DNA of 64,000 bases. Origin: Forficula auricularia (taxonomy: Eukaryota > Arthropoda > Insecta > Dermaptera > Forficulidae). The stretch is taken from NCBI GenBank assembly GCA_024734495.1, contig JALMQS010000187.1, positions 8,882,769-8,946,768 on the forward strand, written 5' to 3'. Positions 1 through 11,165 of this stretch are shown here, piece by piece. A program made the translations under genes and the position numbers. Numbering within the stretch: the first letter of the stretch is position 1; the number at the start of each line of letters is the position of its first letter. Under the pieces are notes generated by a model. It was not told the DNA's origin, did not search any database, and was given only the letters and a program-made list of their open reading frames with translations.

Positions 1-441
1 TTTAAGATCTCCGGAACTATATTGTTTATAAATTTTGCCACCAATCGATGCAGAAGTATTTAAATAATAATCTTTCTAAATTTCATAAAAATCCTAAGAA
101 AACGCATATGGTGAAACAACTACCTTAAGTATTTCGCCTTATACGATTGTGATTTAATACATTTGCCCGTCAAGTGTCATTTTCTATAATGAACCCAATC
201 TAAAGAAATGAAACCATATACCTACTTTGTTTAATTTATTTTACATATAAAGGTATTATCTCTTCAAAAATTTGTTAATTGAAAATCGTCTTCTATATGT
301 TTAGATTCAGTTCGGCACAACTTTACTCCAGTAGAGTCCAGGGGTTAATTATTTTTAATTTTATTTCATTTGTTAGATTTCTAGGCCACATCAGTTAACT
401 TTGTATATTAATATTAGCCGGTACGGAAATTGTAATTGTAA
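1..441. other. AT-rich stretch, nothing recognised
   Basis: No open frame, repeat or RNA signal could be supported. A stop codon at 439-441 marks the point where the reverse-transcriptase reading frame that follows becomes open. Confidence 0.5.
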
Positions 442-1170
442 ATTCAGGGCTCTATCCTTGGACCACTCTTCTTTCTAATATTTATTAACAATCTTGTCAA
501 AGAGATAACTTGCCCTATTCTGTTATATGCCGATGACGTAAAATTATTTTTGCCTATTAGGAGTCATGAAGATCATATTAATTTACAGAATAATATTAAT
601 AGGGCCTGGAATTGGTCAGTGATGAACCATTTGCCGCTCCACAGGCGTAAAACAGTACTGTCTACTTTCTCTCGAAGGTCAAATGCGAATATCTTAAATT
701 TTGACTATTATATGGACAGTGACATAATTAAACGTCAGACGCTTATTAAGGACCTGGGAATTATTTTAGACGCGCCATTGCATTTTTCACAGCATGTGGG
801 CTATATAGTCAGTAGGGCTAGAAGAACTCAGGGTATTGTTAGATGGGTCGGCCGTCATTTCTCCACACCTTATACGATGACTCTACTCTTTAAGGCATTG
901 GTCAGAAGTCATCTAGAAAGCTGCATGGTCTTCTGGAATAGGAATAGGGCATGTACCACCAACTTAATTGAATCAGTTCAGAGGCGCTTTGTACGGCATA
1001 TGGCGTGGAGGTTTCCCCAGCGTGTTCCGGCGGGATACGCGCAAGCGTGCGAGGTACTGCGACTTTCTTCCCTTGAAAGTAGAAGGGAAATTTTTGATCT
1101 CAGATTTTTCATGGGGGCCCTCCACGGTAGTCTGGCGATATCTTTTACAGAGTGCCTCGCCCTGGTTTGA
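442..1170 (+). pseudogene. non-LTR retrotransposon reverse transcriptase, 5'-truncated fragment
   Basis: The frame opens at 442 with IQGSILGPLFF, the RT block usually written QGsvLGPLLF in jockey/CR1-type LINEs. It then has a finger-palm stretch ending in FINNL and the catalytic box YADDVKLF at about 529-552. The rest to 1170 follows the usual thumb and C-terminal layout: LGIILD, LFKALVRSHLESCMVFWN, then an R-rich segment. The endonuclease domain and first half of the RT are missing, as expected of a 5'-truncated LINE copy. The frame stops at 1170 inside the C-terminal region. The usual arginine-rich ending seems to continue in another frame to about 1243, so a frameshift is likely. The fragment is dead, on the plus strand and without a promoter. 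Clade (jockey versus CR1/R1) is not settled from this piece. Confidence 0.85.
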
Positions 1171-1766
1171 GACGGTTCGAGAGTTTTTATTGGGAGCGAC
1201 CCGGAGTGCTATCGCCGGTTGCAAGATGTATCGTGACTGCTAATAATAATGACCATCTTATTGATTTCTTCTGGGGAGATGGCCCAGCCCAACGCTTTTT
1301 CTAGCGTTGATCTATTTATTTAATATTTTACCCAGTAACCTATATTCCCAGTCAAATATTTATTTATTTTTCTTGACCATGGCGGTTTTTTGCCTATTTT
1401 TTTTTTTTTTTATTCATTGACTACGGCAACTTCCTGTCTACTTATTTATTTGAATGTTTTTTAAATTATTTATTTTAAAACAACAATTTCTTTAAACCCA
1501 GTATTCTATTTATTTTTTTGTTTTATTTAATTGATTATTTATTTATTTATTCTTCCCAGTGAATTTATTTATTTATTTTTATTGTTTGGACGACGTGCTG
1601 TATTCCCTTTTTTATTTTTATTATTATTATTTTATTCTTGGTCGCAGCATACTAAGGTTTCACACCGTTCTGCTGTGGCCACACCCTGAGCCACTCAACC
1701 GGATCCTGAGTGGGAGGATCGGAGGGCTATAAGGGGAGATGTGGAGGCCCTAAAAAAAAAAAAAAA
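1171..1766 (+). repeat. 3' UTR and poly(A) end of the LINE fragment
   Basis: The segment follows the RT fragment. It is dominated by TTTA/ATTT simple repeats (about 1305-1640), then a more complex stretch with a short inverted motif around CCACTCAACC and TGAGTGGGAGG, and ends in an A-run at about 1753-1766. This is the expected 3' UTR and A-tail of a plus-strand LINE. The exact boundary is uncertain because further A-rich sequence follows. Confidence 0.6.
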
Positions 1767-2075
1767 TCCTAACCACCCCAAAAAAAAAATATTTGCTCAT
1801 TGTGCTTAAACATTTTTGAAACATGGAGAAAAAACATTTTTAAACATGGTTGTTTTCTGTCTTGGTGGCTGTACGTCTGGATTACGATACTCAAGATGAC
1901 TCAAAATCGAAAAGAAGTAGAAAGTATGTTCTTGTATGAAAATCAATGTATTTCCAATGCGGAGAACTGAATAGATTTTGGGCTCTCTAGATTCAGAACT
2001 TCGGGTTCAAAAATAAATCATCATATTTTCATTGATTTTACGGATGTTTTATTGGCTACGACATGAAATACGATA

Positions 2076-2241
2076 GGCGGGGTGAGCCGCGATTGAAATT
2101 AGGTGTACACACTTTGGAATTATGTGGAATTATTTTGGAATTCATTAGATAATAAAATAATTCATCTATTGTCTTCTACTTGGAAATGAAATGGAAGTGG
2201 AAGTAGGTGTACACGATATTGGGTCACGGTTGACCCCTCTT
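2076..2241. mobile_element. MITE, GAGGGGTGAACCGCG family (copy A, degenerate)
   Basis: Imperfect terminal inverted repeats GGCGGGGTGAGCCGCG (left) and GGTTGACCCCTC (right) flank an interior with internally repeated GTGTACAC motifs. Two better copies lie at 40441-40604 and 42011-42180. No clear target duplication remains around this copy. It has no coding capacity. Confidence 0.6.
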
Positions 2242-2952
2242 ATACGGAACCCTCAATACGCAAGTCCGGCTTATTTAAATTTTTTAAAGAAATATTGTTC
2301 CTTCTAGATTGCTAGCTAAGCTTCTCAATCTCCCCATTGCTTGCAGTCACGAGACCGACCACACTGGCCACTCCTTTCAGGCTCTGAATTATTGTCCAAT
2401 TATGTAAGGTAAAGTTGTTAGATTGTTGACTTGACCTCCTGGGCGGTTCACCTAGACGCGAACGAAAACACCTCGCTAGAAATAGTTCTGGAAAAGTCAA
2501 CTCAGTTTGTATTGAGATTAAGATTAGCTCAAAATAGAGTCGCAAAATATAAACGAGGAATAGTAAAATAGTTTGTATTTATAGAAAACACTCAATTATT
2601 CTATTATTATAGAAGTTATTTGTGGATCTTTTTTCTCTTTCAACGCAAAGTCGTCGAGATTAAAAATAGTTTTGATTCATAAAGTCGATATGTTTTTCAT
2701 TCCAATTGTTTTCGTAAGATTTAATTAATTCCCAAGTATTAGCTTACACACTATCAATGAATATTTAAAAATAAATTCACACGTTCTGATATGGCCATCC
2801 ACTTGACTTTACCATACACTTCTGGCTGAGTTTGGTACAAGGGCCTAGATTTCCTCCCCCTTTAATTTTAGTTTGAAATGCACCAAAATCTAATCAGCTC
2901 TTAATCTCAATGCACCAAAACTACTTGTGAATTTTGGTTTTGATATTCACAC

Positions 2953-3054
2953 TAGTTTTTGAGAATAATATTACAATGTTAATCCATAGTTTTTGAGAAT
3001 AATATTACAATGTTAATCCATAGTTTTTGAGAATAATATTACAATGTTAATCCA
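2953..3054. repeat. three perfect tandem copies of a 34-bp unit
   Basis: The 34-base unit starting TAGTTTTTGAGAATAATA is present exactly three times in a row (2953-2986, 2987-3020, 3021-3054). The perfect identity points to a very recent expansion or an assembly duplication. There are no spacers, so it is a minisatellite and not a CRISPR-like array. Confidence 0.9.
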
Positions 3055-3198
3055 TAAGCAAATCCCATCCCTCTTTTTCAAGTATGTACTTTATAGGTAT
3101 TCAAGGGTGTTCCCAATATCTAAGCTGGGAGGGGCAGCTTATATTAGTTTCGAGGGAGAGAGGGCGCAAGTTCGAAATAAATAAATAAAATTGAAATA

Positions 3199-3453
3199 AA
3201 TATCGTCGCCTTAGAGTGTAAACCCGCTAACTCACAACAAGGAAATTTTACAGGGCAGAGAAAAAACAAACAAAATTTAATATTGTTATCGAAATAAACT
3301 ATTTTTCACATTTTTTTCTACAACTTACGATCGTAATTTTAAGTAGCAGTTTTACTTGGACGATGCTGCATCTCTTTTTCTTTCGAACGGTATTAATATG
3401 TCATATATGATAAAAAATATATTTAACAGGTTTACACTCTAAGCCGACAATAT
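3199..3453. mobile_element. foldback MITE with about 30-bp terminal inverted repeats
   Basis: The left end (3199-3235) and the reverse complement of the right end (3424-3453) share ATAT-YGTCG followed by CTTAGAGTGTAAACC and YG-YTAA. The interior is AT-rich and non-coding. No target duplication was confirmed. Superfamily is not assigned. Confidence 0.65.
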
Positions 3454-4534
3454 GTAGTTTGTAGTTTATAAGTTTAATATTATAAATTATTTTTAAAACA
3501 TGCCGCTATGAATTTAGGGAAATAATTTTACATTTTATATTTTTTAGTTGGTGAAATAATAGTTATTTCTTCTTCTAGGGGGTGGGGGGTGGGGAGAGTT
3601 CCCCTCCTGTCCATAGCTGGTCACGTCCTTGTAGGTATTATAAGTAAATTTAATTGGTAATGAAGTTTATTTATTATTAATTAATTTCTCTTGGACTCGA
3701 CCCTTAAATAGAAATGAAAATTTTACATAAAATTTATTATCCTACATTAAATTGAAAGTTAAAAGGTCTAAATTCAGAAAACCAAAATTTTTCACTCTTC
3801 AGTGTGGAAAATAAAGAAACGAATCTTCTGTACATTTTGCCAGTAAATTTATTTCCGATTTTTTTTTTTACTATTATCTAAATATAGACGAACAACTGCA
3901 AATGCCCTCTTGCCCCCACCCCTCCCACCACCCCCCGGACCTCAAAACAGCAAAGAATGCAATCTGAAAAAACAACATGCAATTATCCCTGTTCAATACG
4001 AGACGGGTGTTTATTTGCGTCAAGGAAAGAACAACCTCATTGATTTTCCCTTAAGAATCATCAACTCTCAGCAAAACAAATATTTTCAATTAAACAAAGA
4101 AATATGCAGTTCTGAGGATATATGGCCACTAGACACGTGTTCGAACACGCAAATGCTGGCCACGTGCATAACATTACAGACTCAATTCACTCACAGCTTA
4201 AAAATACCACAAAAACAAAAAAAAACAAAAAGATATTTATATTATGATTCATAAAATACAAACGTTCACGAAAATACTTAAGAGAGTTGAAAATTAAAGT
4301 ATATTGATTTATGTTATTTTTAAAATGTTATTTATTTCGAGAGTTACGAGAAATGGATGTTTTCCAAAAGTTGTTTTTTCTCTCGAGGGAGGCGAATCTG
4401 CAGAGATTCCACGAAAACCGGTTTTAATTAAGATATCGAACAGCCAAGTGATTTTCTACACATTTAAATATTAAATAATCAGCTAGTTTCTAATTTAATA
4501 AATCGTATATATTTTACCATTATATATTATATAA
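3454..4534. other. no gene; G-rich tract and a dispersed-repeat fragment
   Basis: Contains a G-rich stretch at about 3580-3600. An open frame at 3910-4254 translates to proline-rich then low-complexity sequence and overlaps a dispersed repeat (about 4008-4090: GTTTATTTG, GACAACCTCATTGATT-like). The same repeat recurs at 6960-7010, 31945-31995 and 42210-42300, so I regard the frame as chance and the repeat as part of a foldback family with TIR motif GCCGAGAGTAGCAG. Confidence 0.45.
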
Positions 4535-5152
4535 ACTAGCTGCGAAACCTGCATTCGGCGGGCATCTTGCTGGACAGGGGGCTAAGGCCTCCTAGACTCT
4601 CTAGTGGGTCATAAAATAATATTCCAATTACTATTAAACCAATTATTTTACATGAATTAATGTATACATTGTATTTTAGCTTCGACTCCTGAGATTACTT
4701 CTCCACCATCGAGTGTCCTTTATCATCTTTTTAGTCCTTGTTTTTAATAAGAGGAAAAAACTAATTAAAGAAAAAACCTCTTTTCCGATAATTATTCCAA
4801 TTCCATATTTCTCCCGGTTCCAATTCATTTAAAATAATATTCCAATTAAACCAATTATTTTACATGAATTTATGCATATATTGTTTTTGAGCTTCGATTC
4901 TGGAGATTACTTCTCCACCATCGACTGTCCTTGATCATCTTTTAGTCCTTGTTTTTAATAAGAGGAAAAAACCTCTTTTCCGATAATTAATCCAATTCCA
5001 TATTCTCCCAATATCTTCCCCTCTCTATCAAAATAATATTCCTAATTTTAATAAATTTTATTTGTCATGATGTCATGAAGTATTAGTGGGTTTTAAAATT
5101 AAAAAAAATCATGTCAACGTCGTCGCGAAAGCCGATTATAAGAAGTATAGAT
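4535..5152 (+). mobile_element. dispersed repeat starting CTAGCTG, TTCGGCGGGCATCTTGCT family
   Basis: The GC-rich start (ACTAGCTGCGAAACC, then TTCGGCGGGCATCTTGCTGG) recurs in reverse at 20470-20527 and in a diverged form at 35402-35460. The right end is placed at the ATTATAAGAAGTATAGAT-like sequence near 5152, because the copy at 35402 ends in a similar TATATTATAGAT. It is non-coding. Similar ends are common in arthropod interspersed repeats, but I cannot name the class. Confidence 0.4.
4612..5010. repeat. imperfect tandem duplication, about 200-bp unit
   Basis: Two adjacent copies (about 4612-4825 and 4833-5010) share AAAATAATATTCCAATTA, ACCAATTATTTTACATGAAT, GATTACTTCTCCACCATCGA, TTTTAGTCCTTG and AAGAGGAAAAAAC. 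The first copy has an extra internal stretch near 4755-4775. It is contained in the repeat that begins at 4535. Confidence 0.75.
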
Positions 5153-5477
5153 ATATACATTCTGATATTATTTATTAAAAGAAATTCTTTATAATAAAGC
5201 CGGGATTCTGAAACGTTTAAGAAATCGGACATATTTTTTCACTTTCTTATATTGACAAGAAAATTTATTCAGTTCCAAAACCAGAAAGGAAGACTCAATC
5301 AAAAATAGGCAAAATTCGTCAACGCTCCAATAACAAATTTGGTTGTGCTATGTTTCACTATCACACATACCATTCTACTACCACACTCTACAGATCACAC
5401 TTAAAATAATTCTTGATCATACAGTGTGTGCGGACAGGTGAAGGGTGAGTACAGCATCTCGGAGGCATAGTCCAGGG

Positions 5478-5560
5478 CAGGAGTTTTCAACCTTTTTAAG
5501 AGGTGGGCTATTCACATGATAAAAAGTGTTCGAGCCCTAAAAATGTCTAGCCCCTGGCGG
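5478..5560 (+). mobile_element. hAT-type terminal repeat, left end only
   Basis: CAGGAGTTTTCAACCTTTTT fits the CAGNGGTTCTCAACC class of hAT termini seen elsewhere in the window. No matching right end or 8-bp duplication was found, so this is a truncated copy at best. Confidence 0.35.
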
Positions 5561-5704
5561 GGAGCGTCTCATTTTTATCGTTAAAATTTATATAGATAAT
5601 AGCTGACCCGACCACGCGTTGCTGTGACTAACTCTTATGCTCCACGCCTAAACCACTGGACGTATCGAAACTATATTTAATAGGTATTAAAACAGTGAAT
5701 GAAT

Positions 5705-6084
5705 TATATATATTTTTTATTGTTAAGGATAAATAAATTGAATTTGCTTCTTTCCAGTAATTTATTTTGTTATTCAAATGGTTAATCTAAATATTTCGAG
5801 AGCGTTCTCAGCATCTCTTCCTCAGTGGAAACCACTCCCCCACCAATGTGCCGACCCCATCAGTTTATACAGAACATTGATAAAAGCTCGATCACACAAC
5901 ACACACATACAATGTTCTGTACAAACTGATGGGGTCGGCACATTGGTGGGGGAGTGGTTTCCACTGAGGAAGAGATGCTGAGAACGCTCTCGAAATATTT
6001 GGATTAACCATTTGAATAACAAAATAAATTACTGGAAAGAAGCAAATTCAATTTATTTATCCTTAACAATAAAAATTAATATAT
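5705..6084. repeat. large near-perfect palindrome (175-bp arms, 30-bp loop)
   Basis: The left arm 5705-5879 and right arm 5910-6084 are reverse complements with only a handful of differences. The unpaired loop is 5880-5909. The open frames that appear on both strands (5778-5981 plus, 5822-6022 minus) give almost the same peptide and are a product of the symmetry, not genes. The outer flanks share ATGAATTATATAT (about 5697 and 6113), which may be a target duplication or AT-rich chance. It is likely a recent foldback or MITE insertion, since the arms have barely diverged. Confidence 0.85.
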
Positions 6085-7424
6085 CCAGTACACACCAAGC
6101 CAGCAAAATTCTTATGAATTATATATTACTTGTCAAGATTGTTCCCTTAATCAAAAATAATATTGACAGTTGAAAGATTTCCAAAAAGCTTTTATCGGCC
6201 ATCTTGTTTGTTTTCTTTTACCCGCCAGAGAGGCGCTTGCGTTGTTTCCTCGAAAAAAAATATTTTTTTACATGCCACAGGTGTGATATGTATAAAAACA
6301 CTATATATAAAAACACTCGTGTATTTGAATGGAATGTTCTGTAAAAATTTCAAAGAAATCGGTGAAGAACTTTCGGAGATCCTTCAACGTATCACTTAAG
6401 CGTAAGAGTACATTTTTATTTATAAAGATAAATGTTCTCTGTATAATGTACTCTTTTGAAGAGGAGTACAATTTCATATTTTTAAATTAAATACTTATTT
6501 AAGTAATATTATAATTTTTGTAGAAATGAAATTTTATTTTCTTATTAAAATTAGTCATAAGAGGAAGGAACCCTTTCAAAAATTTTCTCCCTTGGCCAGG
6601 AGTGCAAAAATATTTTTTTTTTCACTATATTTCAAATCTTTCTAAAATACTCAATTAAATAATATTCATGTAAACGAAATTTTATTTTCTCAAAAAACCG
6701 AAAAATTTAACAAAAGTGGAACATTTTCTCCCCTGACATAGAACTTAGAATATAACAATTTTTAACCCTCCTTTCTATTTCAAAATCTCCAACCCTTGAA
6801 ATGTAAGGATCTTTCAATTGGCTAGCCCCAGAAACAAATCGTGGACCCGACACTGATGGCACCCATTTTGATAGTAAGCATTTTAAGATTATAAGTAAAA
6901 ATAATATTGAAATGATTTAGTTTGCCGAGAGTAGCAGTGTTCATATTCATATAATTATGCATCAAACAAAGGACAACGTCATTGATTTCTCCTTATCCTT
7001 ATAATATTTACAAGCCAATGAAGTGACCTAAAACAATAAAAAATAAAAAACGAATTGAACATTTCTTCTCATAGATTAAAAATGACTTCGAATACTCGTA
7101 TAAGTTAAATCAAATAGTATCATCGCCTAAATAAGTTTTCAATTAGTCTCAAAAGAGAGAGTTTAATTTTCTTTGAAAGCAACATGTAGAAAAATGTCAA
7201 AACAAAAAAATAATCAATTAATTATATGGTATATGGTAATGCCAAATATTACAATTACCATTAAAAGTTTGAATATAAATTCAATCTTATATAAAAAAAA
7301 ATGTTTTCAAGTGGAAGGAAAACTGAACTTGAACTAAGTTACCATATTTTATGGTTTAAATAGCTATATATTTAATTGTAGTTATATCGTTATTGACCTA
7401 GTTTACAAGCTAAACCAATTCTAA
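6085..7424. other. no gene; AT-rich with foldback-family fragment
   Basis: No supportable coding region. At about 6915-7010 there is a fragment with GCCGAGAGTAGCAG followed by GACAACGTCATTGATTTC, matching the foldback family at 31903 and 42210. A small inverted pair (AGAGTACATT and AATGTACTCT) sits at 6408-6460. Confidence 0.4.
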
Positions 7425-7573
7425 GGGCCGGTTGTATGTCGCAAAGTAAATGCTTTTTACCACTAACACAGAGTAGGTGGTAAATGGAGGGATTGGCCAT
7501 CCCAGTGCCTCCATTTACCATCTACCGTTTGTTAGTGGTAAAAAACATTTATTTTGCGACATACAACCGGCCC
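7425..7573. mobile_element. Harbinger/Tourist-like MITE, 149 bp, TAA target duplication
   Basis: The whole element is a long inverted repeat with ends GGGCCGGTTGTATGTCGC and the reverse complement. Each side is flanked by TAA (7422-7424 and 7574-7576). GGGCC-type ends with a 3-bp TWA duplication are typical of PIF/Harbinger MITEs. A truncated second copy lies at 35929-36012. The interior arms around 7450-7490 and 7505-7550 pair almost throughout, so the element could form one hairpin. Confidence 0.75.
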
Positions 7574-7959
7574 TAAGTGGAATGAAAGATTATTCACCAA
7601 CTTAAATTAGAAACAGTGTTAAATTTGACAAGCTGAATTTAATTTAATTTTGGTAGAGTAAGATTAGAAACACATTACCCACAATTTATAGCTTATCTTT
7701 CTTTAAGCAAATTTTGATTTTTTTTTTTTTTTTGTTAACTTGTTTTGAGGCAAATTAGTGGGTATTTAATTTGATTTTAATTATTATTAGAAATTTTTGC
7801 TTTCGTTAAAAGCGATATATTAATATTATTTTTTATTTTAAATTCAGGTAAAATGGTCGATTTTTTTTTTTTAGTCAGAATAAAACTAAATTTAATTTAT
7901 TTTTTGCCGACGTTTTGACCTGCCCCGTCAATCATCGCTCCATTTGACCTAACCAAGAG

Positions 7960-8400
7960 ATTGAAAGTTTTGTCTCTAACTGTAGTATTAATGATTGTTT
8001 GATGGAATTTCACCCTCTTCCTTCTATAGTACCTCGGTTATCTCCCCACGATCTTACTAATCTAAACAAAAATTGGGGACTCATAGCTTGGTTAATTTTA
8101 ATGTATTTTAAGACACAATGCTGTTTATTATATATGCGCGTGGATGGGAAACTTCCAGATAGTTCCTTTGATTCGAACTCATTGGAATTCCGTGATAATA
8201 TATTAATGTTTGTTACCATTGAAGGAATCTGACCTCCCTCTTAGAATTAGCGAAATCTCGACTGCAGCAAAATCTGCTGCGTAGAAACTTGACTTTCTCT
8301 TAATCTCCAGGGGTTATTTTACTTCTAGTCAAATTCTTACAGTATTCAAGGCTCGCCCTTATCTCAAATATAACTCGTATATGAAGTAGGAGTAGGGGGA
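7960..8400 (+). pseudogene. degenerate copy of the jockey/CR1-like LINE found at 51.5-52.5 kb
   Basis: The translated sequence contains KTQCCL, RVDGKL, SFDSNSLEFRDNI and, after frameshifts, pieces matching LGSDL, ISTTAK and YFTSSQIL. In that order they align with the LINE on the opposite strand at 51635-52315 (KTQCCLIPRRVDRNLAN, SFDSNSLEFRDKI). Stops and frameshifts break the frame after 8232. This is an old, dead copy, more decayed than the 52-kb copy. Confidence 0.75.
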
Positions 8401-8488
8401 GGAAGACATTACGCTGGACAGCTATTTCAGAAGAGAGCAAATGAAGTAGGTACTTTTTAATTTCATATTTATATTCTATCGAATATAG

Positions 8489-9016
8489 CCTGCCGGAGTC
8501 CTGACTCTTTGAGAGCTTGTATCCCAGAGATGAAAAAAATTAATTTCATTTTGTAACTTCTAGGTTGAAGGAATCGATGCCCTTAATAGTTGGAAACCGG
8601 ATTTAGGGCGTAAAACCGGATATTATGGTTCCCAGAGGCCAAAAGGGGGCCAAAAATCCATCAGTGCGTATGTATGTACCCCGCTGCGTTTCGCAACCTT
8701 AAGTCTCAGAGCTACGAAATTCGAAACTTAGCTCAATATATGCCAGAAGGAGTACAGAAAGCTTTTGGTTTAAATTTGAGCACCGGAAGTTGACATTTAC
8801 ATGAAAGATTTTTCGTTTTTTTTTTGATTTTCTCAAAAACGGCATTAACTATTTTGTTTAAAATTGGTCTACTTATCAAGTGTCATGAGTTATTAGTCGT
8901 GTATAAATTGTAATCCGATTGAAATAAAGGAAGGGGGTGTAAATTAGGAGTGTCGCGATGATTTCAAATAAGTGAGAATGTGACAGTTGTGTGGTGATCA
9001 CACCAGTTGAATTTTT
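8489..9016 (+). repeat. interspersed repeat family, about 530-610 bp (copy 1)
   Basis: It aligns along its length with 33776-34385. Shared landmarks are CCTGCCGG near the start, GGAATCGAT-CCCTTAATAGT, AAACCGGATTTAG, GTGCGTATGTATG, AGAGCTACGAAATTC, GATTTTTCGTTTTTT and, near the end, a hairpin GTGTGGTGAYCACACC. Parts recur at 24005-24190 and 29380-29560. Non-coding. It ends with a stem-loop, but I did not see the CTRR terminus needed to call it a Helitron. Confidence 0.65.
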
Positions 9017-9094
9017 TTAATATTCCCTCCTTATCAACTACATATAATATGAACGAATTGGAAATCTCGAGTATTTTAGGAGTTAGGATTTCAG

Positions 9095-9245
9095 GATATA
9101 ATATCCATATAGAGATTTCGTAGTGTGAGTGGTACAGTCACGTTAAAAAACATAACCTAAAATTTTAGTTCCGTTCATATTTATAGAGTTGTTACGAGGC
9201 TAAAGCTTTTTGTGTTGATTGTTGAGAAAGAAACTCTTTAAATTG
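9095..9245 (+). repeat. dispersed repeat segment, GTCACGTTAAAAAACATAACC family
   Basis: One of five copies in the window, all on the plus strand (9095, 24590, 29985, 44672 and 60130). All share GTCACGTTAAAAAACATAAC, CCGTTCATAT, a TACGAGGCTAAA block and TTGTGTGGATTG. It probably forms the 3' part of a longer repeat. Confidence 0.6.
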
Positions 9246-9375
9246 ATCCAATGAAAAACTCTTAAAAAGTAATCCTCGATTCACGGGTTTCTTTAATCAA
9301 GATGCTTAATAAACTGTTAAGCTTAATCAGCTAAATGATGTAAATATGAAATTAAATAAGGAATGGCTCGATTTG

Positions 9376-9720
9376 TTTGTGTGAAGGGCTTATGAAGGTC
9401 AAAGTCGAGACACCTCTTGTCGAGACGACGGGACGCGTTAAGAAGAATGGTGCATGCCAGCCAGCCAGCAGAAGCAAAAGAGCAAGAAGATCAGAAGGAC
9501 GTGGATGCTGGAGGAGCGGGACAGAGAAAGAAAGAAAGAAAGAAAGAAACGAGCCGCCGTCGAGGTCTCCCAAACTTTTACGACGGCGTCTGTCTGGCTC
9601 TCCCACGTCTCCAGCTCGAAATACAAATATACGGAACACCCTGCAGAGGAGTGCAACGGATTTAATGCACATGGGTCATAGGCCGTGCGCTCAACAAACC
9701 TCGCCAAATTAACTTTAGTG
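9376..9720. other. GC-rich block of unknown function with overlapping open frames
   Basis: This 345-bp block is visibly more GC-rich than its surroundings and is open in several frames on both strands. That is the expected side effect of low AT content, so none of the frames is convincing as a gene. The plus-strand translations are dominated by K/R/E runs from a GAAA repeat. The minus-strand frame 9352-9672 has hydrophobic stretches but no recognised domain. It could be an unannotated 5' exon or promoter-proximal region, or part of an old repeat. Confidence 0.3.
9525..9549. repeat. (GAAA)n microsatellite
   Basis: Six consecutive GAAA units lie inside the GC-rich block. Confidence 0.9.
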
Positions 9721-10123
9721 ACCTCCGCTTTTCCCATTCACCACATCCGAATACAATTTTTAAAATAAACGAATTATGAAAAGGATGATTAACAAAACCA
9801 AATTAATTTCCTGATAGCGCAATGAAGCATGTATTTTCATCGATATAGCCAATTATTATTAAATTGATAGTTTATTAAAAATTCAGAAAATCGATTATTT
9901 ATTTGTAAGCTAACGGAAGAGAAATTTTAAACATTTAATTTAATGTTTAATTAAATATATCGAATAGGTAAGAATGGGATTAGGTGAATCACTTTTATAT
10001 AAAATTTCTATTTACTTTTTTCTTCTTTTTGGCATAGTATTTTTCAGTAAATTTTTAGGATTAACTGAGTGAGTTTATCTAAGCTCTAGTAGTACTTGTC
10101 TCATTCACGATTCATTCATTCAA

Positions 10124-10689
10124 GACACTCAAGAAATAAAATCTCGCATTGGGAAAGCTAGATCCGCCTTAAATCAGATGAGCAGATTCTTCAAGAGCCA
10201 TATCTCCCTCTTGATTTAAAAACAAGACTTCTGAGTTGTTATGTCTTCTCTGTCCTCTTGTATGGTGTAGAGTCTTGGACCTTGAACGAGGCAATTATTA
10301 AGAAGATACAGGCGTTCGAGATGTGGCTGTATCGAAGAATCCTTAAAATTCCCTGGACAGTACGAATGACTAATGCCGAAGTTCTGCAAAGAATGAAGAA
10401 GGACCTCGAAGTAGTGGATGACATCAAGGCCCGAAAATTGCAGTACCTGGGTCATATTATGAGGAACGAAACCCGGTATGCTTTGTTTCAATCTATTCTG
10501 CAGGGGAAGATTTTCGGAAAAAGAGGTCCCGGAAGAAGGAGGATATCGTGGTTGAAGAACCTCAGGACCTGGTTCAACAAGACCTCTCAACAACTCCTCC
10601 ATATTGCTGTTGATAAAGTGAGGAATGCCATGACATTCGTCACGGATTGGCACCTTAAGAAGAAGTACTTGTCTAATTCTCTAGGCTAG
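10124..10689 (+). pseudogene. RTE/L1-like LINE, C-terminal part of reverse transcriptase
   Basis: From 10258 an intact frame encodes MYGVESWTLN, then KIQAFEMWLYRRILKIPW, TNAEVLQR, IKARKLQYLGHIMRN and GKRGPGRRRISWLKNL. This is the conserved block that follows the RT palm in many arthropod endonuclease/RT elements. The reading frame upstream (10124-10210: KSRIGKARSALNQMSRFFKS) is the preceding conserved block, and a frameshift of about 2 nt near 10210 separates the two. The catalytic palm and endonuclease are absent. It is a 5'-truncated dead copy that ends at a stop at 10687-10689. Confidence 0.8.
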
Positions 10690-10854
10690 GATATTTAAAA
10701 AATACTAGAGCCATATACAGTGGTTCATCTAACCTCACATCTCGTATTAGACCTGCCAAAAAATGTTACAAAATAAGAAAACAAATCGATATGAAAATAT
10801 TGAAATTTCAGTTGAACATTCTACGGAGACTAAATTAAATGAAAAAAAATTGAA

Positions 10855-11165
10855 ATGTGATAAAAATCTTTTTTATTCAAAGCCGACGTTTCGGAGGTTT
10901 ATTTTCTCCTTCCTTATGGTTTTGAAAGGTCATTGAAGTATAGTGCTGAGAATGAAATACTGTATAATATTGTTACTACCACTGAGAGAGGAGACACGGG
11001 AATGTCACATTGTATTTCCTTCAATGACCTTTCAAAATCCTGAAAAAGAAGGGAATAAAACTCCGAAACGTCGGCTTTGAATAAATAAGAAAGTTATATC
11101 TCTCTTTTTTGAACCTTGGACTGCCTCATCAAAATTCATTAAATTCACTTATCAATCCGTCTCCA
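10855..11165 (+). mobile_element. palindromic element with degenerate hammerhead-like motif (CCGAAACGTCGG family)
   Basis: The inner arms 10868-10905 and 11036-11087 are inverted copies containing GCCGACGTTTCGGAG and its complement. The right side continues TGGACTGCCTCATC and CTTATCAATCCGTCTCCAAAAA, which also end the element at 60389-60658, so the two are one family. The region CTGAAAA, GAAGGG-loop-CTCC, GAAACGTC (11051-11083) mimics a hammerhead core but has A where the invariant G8 should be. Left boundary uncertain. Confidence 0.6.

Noticed and set aside
2953..3054. CRISPR-like array
   Set aside because: Units are contiguous with no spacers, in animal nuclear DNA.
3910..4254. Proline-rich 114-codon gene
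   Set aside because: Low-complexity start and overlap with a dispersed repeat present at three other sites.
5778..6022. Overlapping plus- and minus-strand open frames with nearly the same peptide
   Set aside because: They are the two arms of one palindrome; the symmetry explains them.
9352..9737. Five overlapping open frames of 75-111 codons
   Set aside because: All arise from a GC-richer block with a GAAA repeat; none has a domain or consistent codon pattern.
11051..11083. Active hammerhead at the 10.9-kb palindromic element
   Set aside because: CTGAAAA replaces the invariant G8; kept only as a degenerate relative.
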